51,766 bases of DNA from Caulobacteraceae bacterium (GTDB lineage: Bacteria > Pseudomonadota > Alphaproteobacteria > Caulobacterales > Caulobacteraceae). The translations under genes were made by a program, and so were the position numbers. Location: assembly GCA_019247715.1 (NCBI GenBank), contig JAFBAO010000054.1:1-51766 (forward strand). Reading direction: 5' to 3'. Below the pieces are notes generated by a model, which was given only the letters and a program-made list of their open reading frames with translations, had not been told where the DNA came from and ran no database searches. Position 1 is the stretch's first letter. Each line of letters opens with the position of its first letter. Below are positions 9,561 through 18,236 of the stretch, in pieces.

Positions 9561-9977
9561 ATGGCGCAGAACCACTGGCTCGTGAAGTCGGAGCCGGCGA
9601 AATACAGCTTCGACGACCTGGTGCGCGACGGGAAGACCGTCTGGGACGGAGTGCGCAACAATCAGGCGGCGATCTACCTGCGCTCGATGAAGCTGGGCGA
9701 TCAGTCCTTGTACTACCACTCCCAGGAGGGGCTGGCGGTGGTGGGGATCGCCAAGGTGGTCCGCGAGGCCTTCCCCGATCCCACCGACGCCTCCGGCCGG
9801 TTCGTGGCGGTGGAATTCGCCCCGGTGCGCCCCCTGCCCCGCCCCGTGACCCTGACCGAGATGAAGGCGACCCCGGCGCTCGCCGGCATGGCCATGCTGC
9901 GTCAGTTCCGCCTCTCGGTGAGCCCGATCACGCCGGACGAGTGGCGCACGATCCTGGGTCTGGGCGGCGAGGGCTGA
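9561..9977 (+). CDS. EVE domain-containing protein (THYN1/DUF55-like)
   Basis: 138 residues, essentially one EVE domain. Typical motifs are WLVKSEPAKYSFDDL at the start, WDGVRNNQAAIYLR, and the YYHSQEGLAVVGIAKV strand. EVE domains are PUA-related and are thought to bind modified bases in nucleic acids; the exact role in bacteria is not settled. A strong AAGGAGGGG ribosome site precedes the ATG, which excludes the longer upstream frame. It is the gene next to nuoG on the other strand and converges on the following gene with only five bases between stops. Confidence 0.93.
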   Translation: MAQNHWLVKSEPAKYSFDDLVRDGKTVWDGVRNNQAAIYLRSMKLGDQSLYYHSQEGLAVVGIAKVVREAFPDPTDASGRFVAVEFAPVRPLPRPVTLTEMKATPALAGMAMLRQFRLSVSPITPDEWRTILGLGGEG

Positions 9978-9982
9978 AGGGG

Positions 9983-10720
9983 CTACGGCGCGGCGGCGTT
10001 CGAAGCCAGGGGTGGAACGACGGCGTTGGCGACGGGAAGGGTCTCGTTCGTCACCGGAACGGCCTCGTTGGCCGCCTCGGCGAGCTCGTTGGCCGGCGGT
10101 GCGGCCTGGGCCTCGGTGGCTGTGGCGGACGGCGGCGTCGCGGGGGCCGCTGGGGGCGCCGGCTTGGCCAGATGGGCGGCCTTCATGCGCGCGTCGCCGT
10201 AGGTGCGCCGCAGCGTCTCGCGGGCGAAATTCGACTCCATGATCAGCTCTTCGCGTGGGCGGTTGGTGCCCGAGACGGCGTTGCTCAGGTTTACGAGCCC
10301 GGTGGGATCGACCATGCCCAGCAAGGTCATCCCGACGCCTGGCCGGTCGGCGCTCACCGCCACCTTGAAGTCCCCGAGCGGCCTGCCGTTCGAAGCGTCC
10401 ACCACCGTCACCTCGCCCCAGGCGTAGTTGGCGTCGCCCAGCACCATCGCCTTCAGGGCGTTCTTCACGTGCACCTTCTTGATCTCGACCTTGAGGATCA
10501 GCGATTGGCCGTTGGCGCCGTAGAGGGCCGCCTCCTGGAGCAGGTCGGCGCGGACCGCGTCGGCGAAGGCGGCCGGCGCGTTGCGGTCGCTCTGGACGAC
10601 CTCGACCGAGCTCACGTGGCTCGCGGGATAGGGGATCGCGAGGCCCTTGACCGCGGCCTCGGCCGCGAGCGCCGGGAGGAGCCAGACCGTCAGGCCGAGA
10701 AGAACCGGACGCCACCGCAT
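9983..10720 (-). CDS. Exported protein of unknown function with Ala/Pro/Asn-rich tail
   Basis: 245 residues. MRWRPVLLGLTVWLLPALAAEA is a signal peptide. A folded domain of about 150 residues follows (motifs FADAVRADLLQEAALYGANG and LILKVEIKKVHVKNALKAMVLGDANYA), which looks like the periplasmic beta-rich domains that carry out unknown envelope functions. The last 75 residues are low-complexity Ala/Pro/Asn/Val. I chose the ATG that places the signal sequence at the N-terminus. It lies 73 bases downstream of the iron permease gene on the same strand but has no evident functional link. Confidence 0.75.
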   Translation of the reverse strand: MRWRPVLLGLTVWLLPALAAEAAVKGLAIPYPASHVSSVEVVQSDRNAPAAFADAVRADLLQEAALYGANGQSLILKVEIKKVHVKNALKAMVLGDANYAWGEVTVVDASNGRPLGDFKVAVSADRPGVGMTLLGMVDPTGLVNLSNAVSGTNRPREELIMESNFARETLRRTYGDARMKAAHLAKPAPPAAPATPPSATATEAQAAPPANELAEAANEAVPVTNETLPVANAVVPPLASNAAAP

Positions 10721-10793
10721 GATCGTCCCCCTTGTCCAAGCGGCCGGCGCAAGGACGAGGCAGTCTAGCGGCAAATCGGTTCGCCGACCATCG

Positions 10794-12722
10794 TTACGCC
10801 GCCAGCGCCCTCCGCCGCCCGGCGAGGCGGAAGCCGATCACCAGCGCGGCGAGGGTGACGAGCTGGGCGATGAGGCCTTCCCAGGTAGGGAAGACGCCCA
10901 AGAGCTCGATCCGCGGAACGCGCGAGAGCGGATGCACGTCGAGCACCCCGGCCTCCTGGAGCGCGGCCACGCCCTTCCCCGCCAGGATCACCGCCAGGAC
11001 CGAGATCAGCAACGCGCTGTAGGAGAAGAACTGCGAGATCGGCAGGCGCTGGCTGAAGCTCAGTAGCGCCCAGGCGAGCGCGGCGAGGCAGAGGACGGCG
11101 ACCGCGGCGCCGGCGGCCACGGCGGCGTGCGCGCCCTGGCTCCAGAGCGCGGCGTAGAAGAGGATGGTCTCGAACACCTCCCGGTAGACCACCACGAAGG
11201 CCAGCAGAAAGAGGAACCAGGCCGATTGCCTGGAAAGGGCCGCCGAGAGCTTCTCCCTGATGTAGGCCTGCCAGGCCTCGGCGTGCGACTTGCCGTGCAT
11301 CCAGATCCCCACCGACACCAGCACCACCGCCGCCACGGCCGAGCCGAAGCCCTCGGTGAGCTCGCGGCTGGCGCCGCTGACAGAGATGAGGAAGGTGGCC
11401 GCCGCCCAGGTGAGGACCCCGGCCGCCAGCGCCCCGATCCAGCCGGCGTGGACGTAAGGGAGTACCTCGGTCCGCTCGGCCTTCTTCAGGAAGGCGATCA
11501 TCGCCACCACGATCAGCAGCGCCTCCAGCCCCTCGCGCAGCAGGATGGTGAGCGCGCCCAAAAAGCTCGCCACCGGGCTGGCGCTCGCCGGGGCCAGCGC
11601 CCGCTCGGCCGTGGAGAGCAGGCCGTCGATGTGATCGAGCTGCGCGCGGACCTCGGCCTCCGGCGCCCTGGCCGATAGGCTGGCCCTGAGCGCGCCCATG
11701 GCGGTCTCGACCCGGCTGACCAGCGCCGCATCCCGCGCGCCCAGGGCGGGCTCCACCGGCTCGAAGCCGTCGAGATAGGCCGCCAGCGCCAGATCGCCTG
11801 CCTGGCGGGGGTCCCCCTTCTGGTAGGCGGCCAGGGCTTCGGCGAGCTTGCTGCGGGCGATGGCGAGGCTCGCGGCCCCCTGGGGCGCCGTCGCTTCGGG
11901 ATGCCGGCGCAGGTAGGCGACGAGCTGCTCGGCCCGCGGCGCCCCGACCGCGGCGGCGAGCGTGGCGGGCGATGTCTGGACGAGGGCCTGCAGGTCAGGG
12001 ATCTGGGCGCGCAGGCCCGGGTCGACCTTCCAGAGCTGCTCGCCGGCGGCCGCGGCGCGATCGTCGAAGGCGAAGCGTCCCACATAGAAGGCGAGCGCCC
12101 AGCGGTCGGCGTCCGGAAGCTGGGCGAAGCTCGGCATGGAGGTCCCCTCCAACCCCTGGCCGATCACCTGGTAGAGGCCGAAGAGGCTCCGCTGGCGGGC
12201 CCGGGCCGCATCGGCGAAGGCGATCGGCGGCGGATCCAGCCCCTTCGCCGCCGGCCCGTCGCCTCGCCCCTCGGCCCCATGGCAGGCGGCGCAGTTCTCC
12301 GCATAGAGCGCCGCGCCGCGGGCGAGGTCGGGCGCCTTGGTGGGCGCGAGCGGGGTGGGATAGGCCGCCAGGAGGTCCGACCCCAGCCGGTGGGCGCGCC
12401 CGGCGACCTCGGCCGGCGCCGCCTTGCGTCCGATGGCGGCCACGAGGGCGTCCGCCTCGGCTACGAGCTGCGGCTGGGCCTTGGCGGGCGGCAGGGCGGC
12501 CAGCCGCTGGCGCACCTGGCCGGAGAACTCCTTCATCTCGGCGTATTCGGAGGCGCTGACGACTTCGCCGTCCTTCACCGCGCCCCCGTAGTCCACCGAA
12601 AGATAGTCCAGAAGCCGCCAGGCCACTGCGGCCGACGGCGCCGAGTCGGCCGCCCGCGCGCCGAGCGGCATGAGGGCGAGGCTTAGGGTGAGGAAGCCGG
12701 CGATCAGGTTGGCGAGGCGCAT
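10794..12722 (-). CDS. Cytochrome c-FTR1 family iron permease
   Basis: 642 residues. A signal peptide (MRLANLIAGFLTLSLALMPL, ending in ARAAD) leads into a periplasmic region. This holds a class I cytochrome c domain (CAACH, Cys144-Cys147-His148, with SMPSF as the likely axial Met). The C-terminal half is a seven-helix FTR1 domain with the two iron-binding motifs REGLE (near residue 396) and REVFE (near 510). FTR1 proteins import iron, and the fused cytochrome suggests that iron redox chemistry is coupled to uptake. A candidate Fur box lies just upstream. An AGGAT ribosome site precedes the ATG. Confidence 0.93.
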   Translation of the reverse strand: MRLANLIAGFLTLSLALMPLGARAADSAPSAAVAWRLLDYLSVDYGGAVKDGEVVSASEYAEMKEFSGQVRQRLAALPPAKAQPQLVAEADALVAAIGRKAAPAEVAGRAHRLGSDLLAAYPTPLAPTKAPDLARGAALYAENCAACHGAEGRGDGPAAKGLDPPPIAFADAARARQRSLFGLYQVIGQGLEGTSMPSFAQLPDADRWALAFYVGRFAFDDRAAAAGEQLWKVDPGLRAQIPDLQALVQTSPATLAAAVGAPRAEQLVAYLRRHPEATAPQGAASLAIARSKLAEALAAYQKGDPRQAGDLALAAYLDGFEPVEPALGARDAALVSRVETAMGALRASLSARAPEAEVRAQLDHIDGLLSTAERALAPASASPVASFLGALTILLREGLEALLIVVAMIAFLKKAERTEVLPYVHAGWIGALAAGVLTWAAATFLISVSGASRELTEGFGSAVAAVVLVSVGIWMHGKSHAEAWQAYIREKLSAALSRQSAWFLFLLAFVVVYREVFETILFYAALWSQGAHAAVAAGAAVAVLCLAALAWALLSFSQRLPISQFFSYSALLISVLAVILAGKGVAALQEAGVLDVHPLSRVPRIELLGVFPTWEGLIAQLVTLAALVIGFRLAGRRRALAA

Positions 12723-12733
12723 CGGGATCCTTT

Positions 12734-12752
12734 GCGAATGAGAATACTTATC
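12734..12752 (-). promoter_or_regulatory. Candidate Fur-type iron-response operator
   Basis: On the minus strand the 19-mer reads GATAAGTATTCTCATTCGC. It matches the classical Fur box (GATAATGATAATCATTATC) at 13 of 19 positions by my hand count. It ends 12 bases before the iron permease ATG and lies in an AT-richer patch. Function in iron-responsive repression is inferred from the match plus the downstream gene. In alphaproteobacteria Irr or Mur could also act here. Confidence 0.5.
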
Positions 12753-12861
12753 ACCTTATGTCGCCCGGTAGGAAGCGGCTCTTTGAGGTGGGGCGGCGCC
12801 GGCGGCGTCCAGCGTAACCCCTCGACTTGCCTCCGCGCCCCGCCGCGCTTACCCGGGGCCC

Positions 12862-14385
12862 ATGGGCTCCGCACGGGACGTCGCCAACCGGCTGCCGGTC
12901 ACCGCCTCGGTCATCCTGGCCTCGTTCCTGGTCGGCCTCGACATGACCGTCGCCAACGTCGCCCTGCCGCACATGCAAGGAAGCTTCGCCACCTCCCAGG
13001 ACCAGACGGCCTGGGTGCTGACCTCCTATATCGTGGCGGCGGCTGTCATGACGCCCATGAGCGGCTGGCTGGCGGCTCGCCTCGGATCGAAGCTGATCTT
13101 CCTCGTCTCCATCGGCGGCTTCACCATCGCCTCGGCCCTCTGCGGCGCCTCCAACAGCCTGGTCGAGATGGTGGCCTTCCGATTCGTGCAGGGAGTCTGC
13201 GGGGCGAGCCTGCAGCCGCTCAGCCAGGCGGTGATGCTGGACCTCTTCGACCAGCGCCAGATCGGCCAGGTGATGGCGATCGGCGGCATGACCTCGTTCG
13301 TGGCCAGCATCGCCGGGCCGGCGCTGGGAGGGTGGCTGACCGAGGACCTTTCCTGGCGCTGGGTCTTCTACATCAACATACCCCTGGGCGCCCTCGCCTT
13401 CGCCGGCGTCTGGCTGTTCATGGACCGCGGTCCGGACCCGCGCCTGAGGCCCTTCGACTTCCTGGGGTTCGGGGCGCTTTCGGTCTTCATCGTCTCGCTG
13501 CAGCTGATGCTGGACCGGGGCCCGACGCTGGACTGGTTCGCCTCCACCGAGATCCGCATCGAGGCCATCTGCGCGGCCTCGGGGCTCTGGGTCTTCGCGG
13601 TGCAGACGCTGGCCGGGCGCCATCCGTTCCTCGATCGGGCCCTGGCCGTGGACCGCAACTTCCTCACCGGCAACTTCTTCAACGCCATCCAGGGGATGCT
13701 GCTGTTCGCGGCCCTCGCCCTGCAGCCGCCGCTGATGCAGGGCCTGATGGGCTACAGCGTCATCGGCGCGGGGCTGGTGATGGCGCCGCGGGGGGTTGGG
13801 GCGTTCCTCTCCATGATGGTGGTGGGGCGTCTGGTGAACCGGGTGGACAGCCGGCTGCTGGTCTTCGTCGGGCTCGCCCTGGTGGCGACGGCGATGCTGG
13901 AGATGAGCCATTTCAGCCTGGCCATGGACGATCGCCTCTTCATCGAGGCCGGTCTGCTCCAGGGCTTCGGCATGGCGCTGGTGATCGTCCCGATCAACGT
14001 GCTCGCCTTCGCGACCCTGTCGCCCGGCCTGCAGGCCGACGGCGCCGCCGTCTTTTCCCTGACCCGCGGCCTCGGCCAGAGCATCGGCGTGTCGCTCAGC
14101 GAGGCGATCCTCACCAACCGGCTGGCGGTGGCGCACAGCGACCTCGCCGCCCAGGTCCAGCCCTCGAACCCGGTCGTGGCTTCGGGCCTGCCGGCGGCGA
14201 TGAACCCGTCCGGCGCGATGGGCCTTGCGCGGCTGAACGGCGAGGTCACCCGGCAGGCCTCCATGGTGGGCTATGTGGACGTCTTCCACCTGGGCCTGAT
14301 CCTGGCCGTGACGGTGATGCCGCTGGTGCTGCTGCTGCGGCCGCAGAAGCAGGTGCGGACCCTGGCGGAGTACACGATCGAATAG
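12862..14385 (+). CDS. DHA2-family MFS drug/proton antiporter (EmrB/QacA type), paralog A
   Basis: 507 residues with about 14 helices. Helix 1 carries the DHA2 signature [17 protein letters not shown], followed by AWVLTSYIVAAAV, and the motif A/C regions are intact. Proteins of this family export toxic compounds in exchange for protons. No EmrA-type adaptor gene is adjacent. It shares its first residues (SARDVANRLP) and about 35 bases of upstream DNA with the pump at 20529-22052, so the two arose by duplication. It is transcribed divergently from the iron permease. Confidence 0.95.
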   Translation: MGSARDVANRLPVTASVILASFLVGLDMTVANVALPHMQGSFATSQDQTAWVLTSYIVAAAVMTPMSGWLAARLGSKLIFLVSIGGFTIASALCGASNSLVEMVAFRFVQGVCGASLQPLSQAVMLDLFDQRQIGQVMAIGGMTSFVASIAGPALGGWLTEDLSWRWVFYINIPLGALAFAGVWLFMDRGPDPRLRPFDFLGFGALSVFIVSLQLMLDRGPTLDWFASTEIRIEAICAASGLWVFAVQTLAGRHPFLDRALAVDRNFLTGNFFNAIQGMLLFAALALQPPLMQGLMGYSVIGAGLVMAPRGVGAFLSMMVVGRLVNRVDSRLLVFVGLALVATAMLEMSHFSLAMDDRLFIEAGLLQGFGMALVIVPINVLAFATLSPGLQADGAAVFSLTRGLGQSIGVSLSEAILTNRLAVAHSDLAAQVQPSNPVVASGLPAAMNPSGAMGLARLNGEVTRQASMVGYVDVFHLGLILAVTVMPLVLLLRPQKQVRTLAEYTIE

Positions 14386-14469
14386 GGTCCGAAAAAACCC
14401 GACCGCGCCTGACCCTGTTCCCTGCCCGCCTGCGTAGCCCCTCTCAGCTGAGGCTCGAGGAGGCGCAAG

Positions 14470-15393
14470 GTGACGGTGTTTCTGAAGACCAAAACGAATT
14501 TCCGGCGCCGCGCCGCCCTGGCGGCGGCGATCTCGGTGATCGGTCTTGCCGGCGCGGCGCATCCGCAGGCCTGGGGCGATCCGGTGGACCTCCAGGTGGT
14601 GGACCGCGAGACCGGCCAGGTGCTGCCGGTCTGGCGCCATCACGGCCGGCTCTACGTCGCGGGGCGGCCCGGCGCGCGCTACGGGCTGCGGGTGACCAAC
14701 CACACCGACGGGCGCGTCCTGGTGGTGATGTCGGTGGACGGGGTGAACGTGCTCAGCGGCGAGACGGCCGGCTGGGACCAGCGGGGCTATGTGTTCGACC
14801 CGCAGGAATCCTACGCGGTGACCGGCTGGCGCAAGTCCGACACCGAGGTCGCCGCCTTCACCTTCGCGGCCCTGCCCGACTCCTACGCCGCGCGCACCGG
14901 GCGGCCGACGGATGTGGGGGTGATCGGAATCGCCGTCTTCAAGGAGAAGAGCCAGCCGCAACCGGAGCCGCAGGCCTCCGCGGCCGCGCCGCCAAGGCCG
15001 GCGCCCTGGAGCATGGGCCGCTTCGCCCCTCGCCCGGCGCCGCCGCCAGCGCCTCTCAACGCGCCGCCGACGGCCGGAGGCTTTGCAGCCCGGCGCGCCG
15101 CCCCGGCCGCCGAAGCCCAGGACCGGGCGGCCGCGGTCCCCCGCTCCGAGCGGCCGGACGAGAAGCTCGGCACCGCACACGGCGCGCGCGAATGGTCGGT
15201 GGTGACCACCGTCGCCTTCGAGCGGGCGACGTCCTATCCGCAGTACACCCGCCAGATCGAATACGACACCTACGCCCGCCTGGCCGCGGCCGGTGTCATC
15301 CGCCCTTACGCCGACGCCGAGCGCCATCCCCGGCCCTTCCCCGCGCATCCCGACGGCGAGGGCTACGTCCCCGATCCGCCCGACGATCCCTGA
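14470..15393 (+). CDS. Exported protein of unknown function preceding an ECF sigma operon
   Basis: 307 residues from a GTG start preceded by GAGGAGG (14457-14463). A signal peptide is followed by a conserved-looking domain (residues about 35-160: VDLQVVDRETGQVLPVW, DGVNVLSGETA, VTGWRKSDTEVAAFTF, DVGVIGIAVFKEK). A Pro/Ala-rich linker and a short C-terminal region rich in Tyr and Arg follow. I recall this domain beside ECF sigma genes in other proteobacteria, but its role is unknown. It is 42 bases upstream of the sigma factor gene and probably belongs to the same operon. Confidence 0.8.
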   Translation: MTVFLKTKTNFRRRAALAAAISVIGLAGAAHPQAWGDPVDLQVVDRETGQVLPVWRHHGRLYVAGRPGARYGLRVTNHTDGRVLVVMSVDGVNVLSGETAGWDQRGYVFDPQESYAVTGWRKSDTEVAAFTFAALPDSYAARTGRPTDVGVIGIAVFKEKSQPQPEPQASAAAPPRPAPWSMGRFAPRPAPPPAPLNAPPTAGGFAARRAAPAAEAQDRAAAVPRSERPDEKLGTAHGAREWSVVTTVAFERATSYPQYTRQIEYDTYARLAAAGVIRPYADAERHPRPFPAHPDGEGYVPDPPDDP

Positions 15394-15435
15394 GCGCTTG
15401 CGCTTGATCCCGCCGGGGCGCGAAATCGGGGCCTG

Positions 15436-16017
15436 ATGGAGTCGGACCCGGCGGACGACGCAGCGCTGCTTGCCGCCCATGGCGCGGGCGACGCCCAAGC
15501 CTTCGAGCGGCTCTATGGGCGCTATGACCGGCCGGCCTTCCAGTTCATCCGCCGCATGCTGGGTGCGGCGCACGCCGAGGCCGCCGAGGACCTGCACCAG
15601 GAGACCTGGATCTCGGTGGCCAGGAGCGCGGCGGCCTTCGACCCAGGCAAGGCGAGCTTCCGCACCTGGCTCTTCACCATCGCCCGCCGCAAGGTGCTGG
15701 ACCATTTTCGCCGACAGAAGGTGGCTGTCGTAGCTTCCGCCGAGGATGACGATGCGGCGATGAGGGTTCAGGATCCCGGCCCCGGCCCCGCCGAGCAGGC
15801 GGAGACACGCGAGCTGGCGCAGCGGCTGGCCAACGCGGTGGAGGCCTTGCCCCTGGAACAGCGCGGCGCCTTCCTGATGTTCGCTGCAGGCGGGCTCACG
15901 CTCGAAGAGATCGCCGAGGCCACGGGCGTGCCGGTGGAGACGGCCAAGAGCCGGCTGCGCTACGCCCGCGCGCGGCTGCGCCAGGCCCTTGCGGACGAAA
16001 GGTCGGCCTATGCCTGA
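15436..16017 (+). CDS. RNA polymerase sigma factor, ECF subfamily
   Basis: 193 residues with sigma region 2 (AFERLYGRYDRPAFQFIRRM ... TWLFTIARRKVLDHFRR) and region 4 (ALPLEQRGAFLMFAAGGLTLEEIAEATGVPVETAKSR, a helix-turn-helix). ECF sigmas redirect RNA polymerase to stress or envelope regulons and are normally held by a co-encoded anti-sigma. Its stop overlaps the next gene by eight bases, and that gene encodes a single-pass membrane protein suited to be the anti-sigma. Target genes are not visible. Confidence 0.93.
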   Translation: MESDPADDAALLAAHGAGDAQAFERLYGRYDRPAFQFIRRMLGAAHAEAAEDLHQETWISVARSAAAFDPGKASFRTWLFTIARRKVLDHFRRQKVAVVASAEDDDAAMRVQDPGPGPAEQAETRELAQRLANAVEALPLEQRGAFLMFAAGGLTLEEIAEATGVPVETAKSRLRYARARLRQALADERSAYA

Positions 16018-17029
16018 GCGCGACCCGCCGCCGAACGGACCGCCCGACGCGGCGCCCGATCCTGTGGACGAAGCCTATCGGAAAGCCGAAGCGCTTCTGG
16101 AGGACGAACCGGCGCGGGGGGCCAGGCGGGCGCGGGTGCTGGCCGCCGTCGCCCGCGAAGCGGAACCGCCGCCTGCCGTGCCCCCCGGTCCTCCTCCGCC
16201 GGGCGGGCGGCGCGTAGCCCCGCTATGGGCCGGCTGGCTGGCGGCGGCGGGCCTGGCCGGCCTGATCGTCCTGGTGGTCTCGAAGAGCTACCTGCCGCCA
16301 GGACCGCCGCCCTCCACATCCACCGCCCCGCCCCAGGCCGCCGCCGTTCCGCCCAGAGCGCCAGCATCGGCCGCACCCGGCGTCCCTGCGGAAACGGCGA
16401 CGCCCCCAGCGGGGGCCGAGCCGTCTGAGCGCCGCACGCCGCCGGCTACGCCCCCGCCGCCGGCCGAGATGCCGCCGAAGGCCTCCCTGCCGCCCGTGGA
16501 GGCTCGGCCCCCGGCGCCGATGAATATTCCGGTTCCGGCGCCGCCGCCGCTCGCCATCGCCCCCGTCGAACATCCCATCCCCCCGCCGCCGCCCGCGACG
16601 GCCGCTCCGCCCGCGCCTTCGGGCGTCGGAGGGTTCGTCGGCGCCAGGCGGGCGTCATCCGCCGAAGCCGCCGCTGCGGCTCGTTCGTCCGACAAGACCG
16701 AAGACGAGGCCGAGGCGCAGGCGCCCGCCAGCGGCGCGCCGCCCCCGCCGGCCGATCTCGGCGCCCGGTTGCGCGCCGCCGCCGCCGCGGGGCGCAGGGA
16801 CGAGGTCCGGGCCTTGCTGGACCAGGGGGCGCCGGTGGACGCAGCCGACGCCGACGGCGAGACCGCGCTGATGATCGCCGTCCGATCCGACCAGCCGGCG
16901 GCGGCGGCCCTGCTGCGCCGCGCCGGCGCCAGCCTCGAGCGGCGCAACCGTTCCGGCCGGAGCGCCAGGGACATGGCCGCCTCGATGGACGATCCCACGC
17001 TCGACCGGGCCCTGGGCCTCGCGCCTTAA
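16010..17029 (+). CDS. Single-pass membrane protein with proline-rich linker and ankyrin repeats; candidate anti-sigma
   Basis: 339 residues. The N-terminal segment (about 1-68) is short and cytoplasmic, with a helix EAYRKAEALLEDEP. One membrane helix follows (about 70-91), then a Pro/Ala-rich stretch of about 150 residues, then two to three ankyrin repeats from about residue 248 (DLGARLRAAAAAGRRDEVRA ... DADGETALMIAV). It overlaps the ECF sigma gene by eight bases, so it is probably its regulator. No zinc-binding anti-sigma motif is visible. An ankyrin sensor domain on an anti-sigma is unusual. Assignment as anti-sigma is inference from position and topology. Confidence 0.82.
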   Translation: MPERDPPPNGPPDAAPDPVDEAYRKAEALLEDEPARGARRARVLAAVAREAEPPPAVPPGPPPPGGRRVAPLWAGWLAAAGLAGLIVLVVSKSYLPPGPPPSTSTAPPQAAAVPPRAPASAAPGVPAETATPPAGAEPSERRTPPATPPPPAEMPPKASLPPVEARPPAPMNIPVPAPPPLAIAPVEHPIPPPPPATAAPPAPSGVGGFVGARRASSAEAAAAARSSDKTEDEAEAQAPASGAPPPPADLGARLRAAAAAGRRDEVRALLDQGAPVDAADADGETALMIAVRSDQPAAAALLRRAGASLERRNRSGRSARDMAASMDDPTLDRALGLAP

Positions 17030-17120
17030 GCGCCGGAGGGGTCGCTTGCGAAGGCGGCTTATGGCGCAGAAGATGTCCGCAACGCCGTGCGCACCGGCGG
17101 CGTAGAACAAGGCGGCCTCC

Positions 17121-18236
17121 ATGTCTCAAGGCGCGACGGCGGGCATCGACTATTCCGGTACCGAACCCTTCTTCGGCGAGATCCGCGACGCGGACGGCCA
17201 CACCTACCCCGATCCCGAGCTCTTCCTGAGGGACGCCGACGCCGACTACCTCGGCGAGTTCGGCACCGATTTCCTCCGGAAGTTCGCCGCCTCCGAACAG
17301 TTCAAGAGCGATCGCGATCGCAACCGCGTTTTCCTCTGGGAAACCAAAGGGATCGGCGCATTGGGCGCCTACGATCCTGAAGAGCGCGTCGACGCCTTCG
17401 ACCGCATGGGGGTGAAGTCCCAGCTGCTGTTCTTCGCCGGCGGCAACGACGCGGCCGTGGCGTTTCAGCGGCGGACGAACGGGCGGGCTCGCGCCTGCGT
17501 CCGGGTGGACATGACCGAGGTCGAGGCGAGCTGCCGCGAGCTGGATCGCTGCATCAAGGCCGGCGCCGCCCACGTCAACCTGCCGTGCGCCCAGCCTCCC
17601 GGCGGGGTCTCGCCCGCCCACGAGATGTGGGATCCCTTCTGGGCGCGCTGCCAGGAGGCGAACCTCGCGGTCACCCTGCACCTGGCCTGCAGCGGGTTTC
17701 TCGCCGGGGCGGCGCCGCTGTTTCCCGACCGGGCCTGGGGGGACGCCGCGACGCTGCGGGGGCGACCGGCCGAGCGCGCCGGCGGCGAGGAGGCGACCAG
17801 CCCCTGGTTCATGATGATCGCCCACATGGGCGCGGAGACCTATCTGCAGGCCATGGTGATGGGCGGGGTCTTCGAGCGCTTCCCGCGTTTGCGCTTCGGG
17901 ATCATCGAACTGGGCGCCAAGTGGGTGGGGCCGTGCGTGGAGCGTATGGACCTCTGGACCGACGTCATGGCCAAGATCGGCCGCGCCCTGCCCATGAAGC
18001 CCAGCGAATACGTGATGCGCAACGTGCGCGTGACGCCCTACTGGCACGAGAACCTGGCCCTGATGGTCCAGCGCTACGGGCTAGGGGACGTCTACGTCTT
18101 CAGCACCGACTACCCGCACCTGGAAGGAAGCCGCGACCCGATCGGCAAGTTCCGCAAGTGGCTTTCGCAGCTTCCTGCGGACTACGCGCGCAAATTCATG
18201 GTGGAGAACGGAAAACTGCTGCTGCCGGAGCTCTAG
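17121..18236 (+). CDS. Amidohydrolase family 2 metal-dependent hydrolase
   Basis: 371 residues of a TIM-barrel amidohydrolase (amidohydro-lyase/decarboxylase group). The metal-binding DADGHTYPDPELF motif is near the start, LHLACSGF and IAHMGAETYLQAM supply histidines, and the C-terminal FSTDYPHLEG carries the catalytic Asp. Substrate is unknown; relatives act on aromatic acids and semialdehydes. It has an AGGCGGC ribosome site. Its stop shares CTAG with the stop of selD, so the two genes converge and overlap by four bases. Confidence 0.9.
   Translation: MSQGATAGIDYSGTEPFFGEIRDADGHTYPDPELFLRDADADYLGEFGTDFLRKFAASEQFKSDRDRNRVFLWETKGIGALGAYDPEERVDAFDRMGVKSQLLFFAGGNDAAVAFQRRTNGRARACVRVDMTEVEASCRELDRCIKAGAAHVNLPCAQPPGGVSPAHEMWDPFWARCQEANLAVTLHLACSGFLAGAAPLFPDRAWGDAATLRGRPAERAGGEEATSPWFMMIAHMGAETYLQAMVMGGVFERFPRLRFGIIELGAKWVGPCVERMDLWTDVMAKIGRALPMKPSEYVMRNVRVTPYWHENLALMVQRYGLGDVYVFSTDYPHLEGSRDPIGKFRKWLSQLPADYARKFMVENGKLLLPEL

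Noticed and set aside
12751..15705. A 984-codon minus-strand open frame
   Set aside because: It lies opposite the DHA2 pump, the exported protein and the sigma gene, all of which have clear motifs; its composition is that of an antisense shadow.
16223..16998. Minus-strand frames rich in Gly/Arg
   Set aside because: These are shadows of the Pro/Ala-rich linker of the ankyrin protein.
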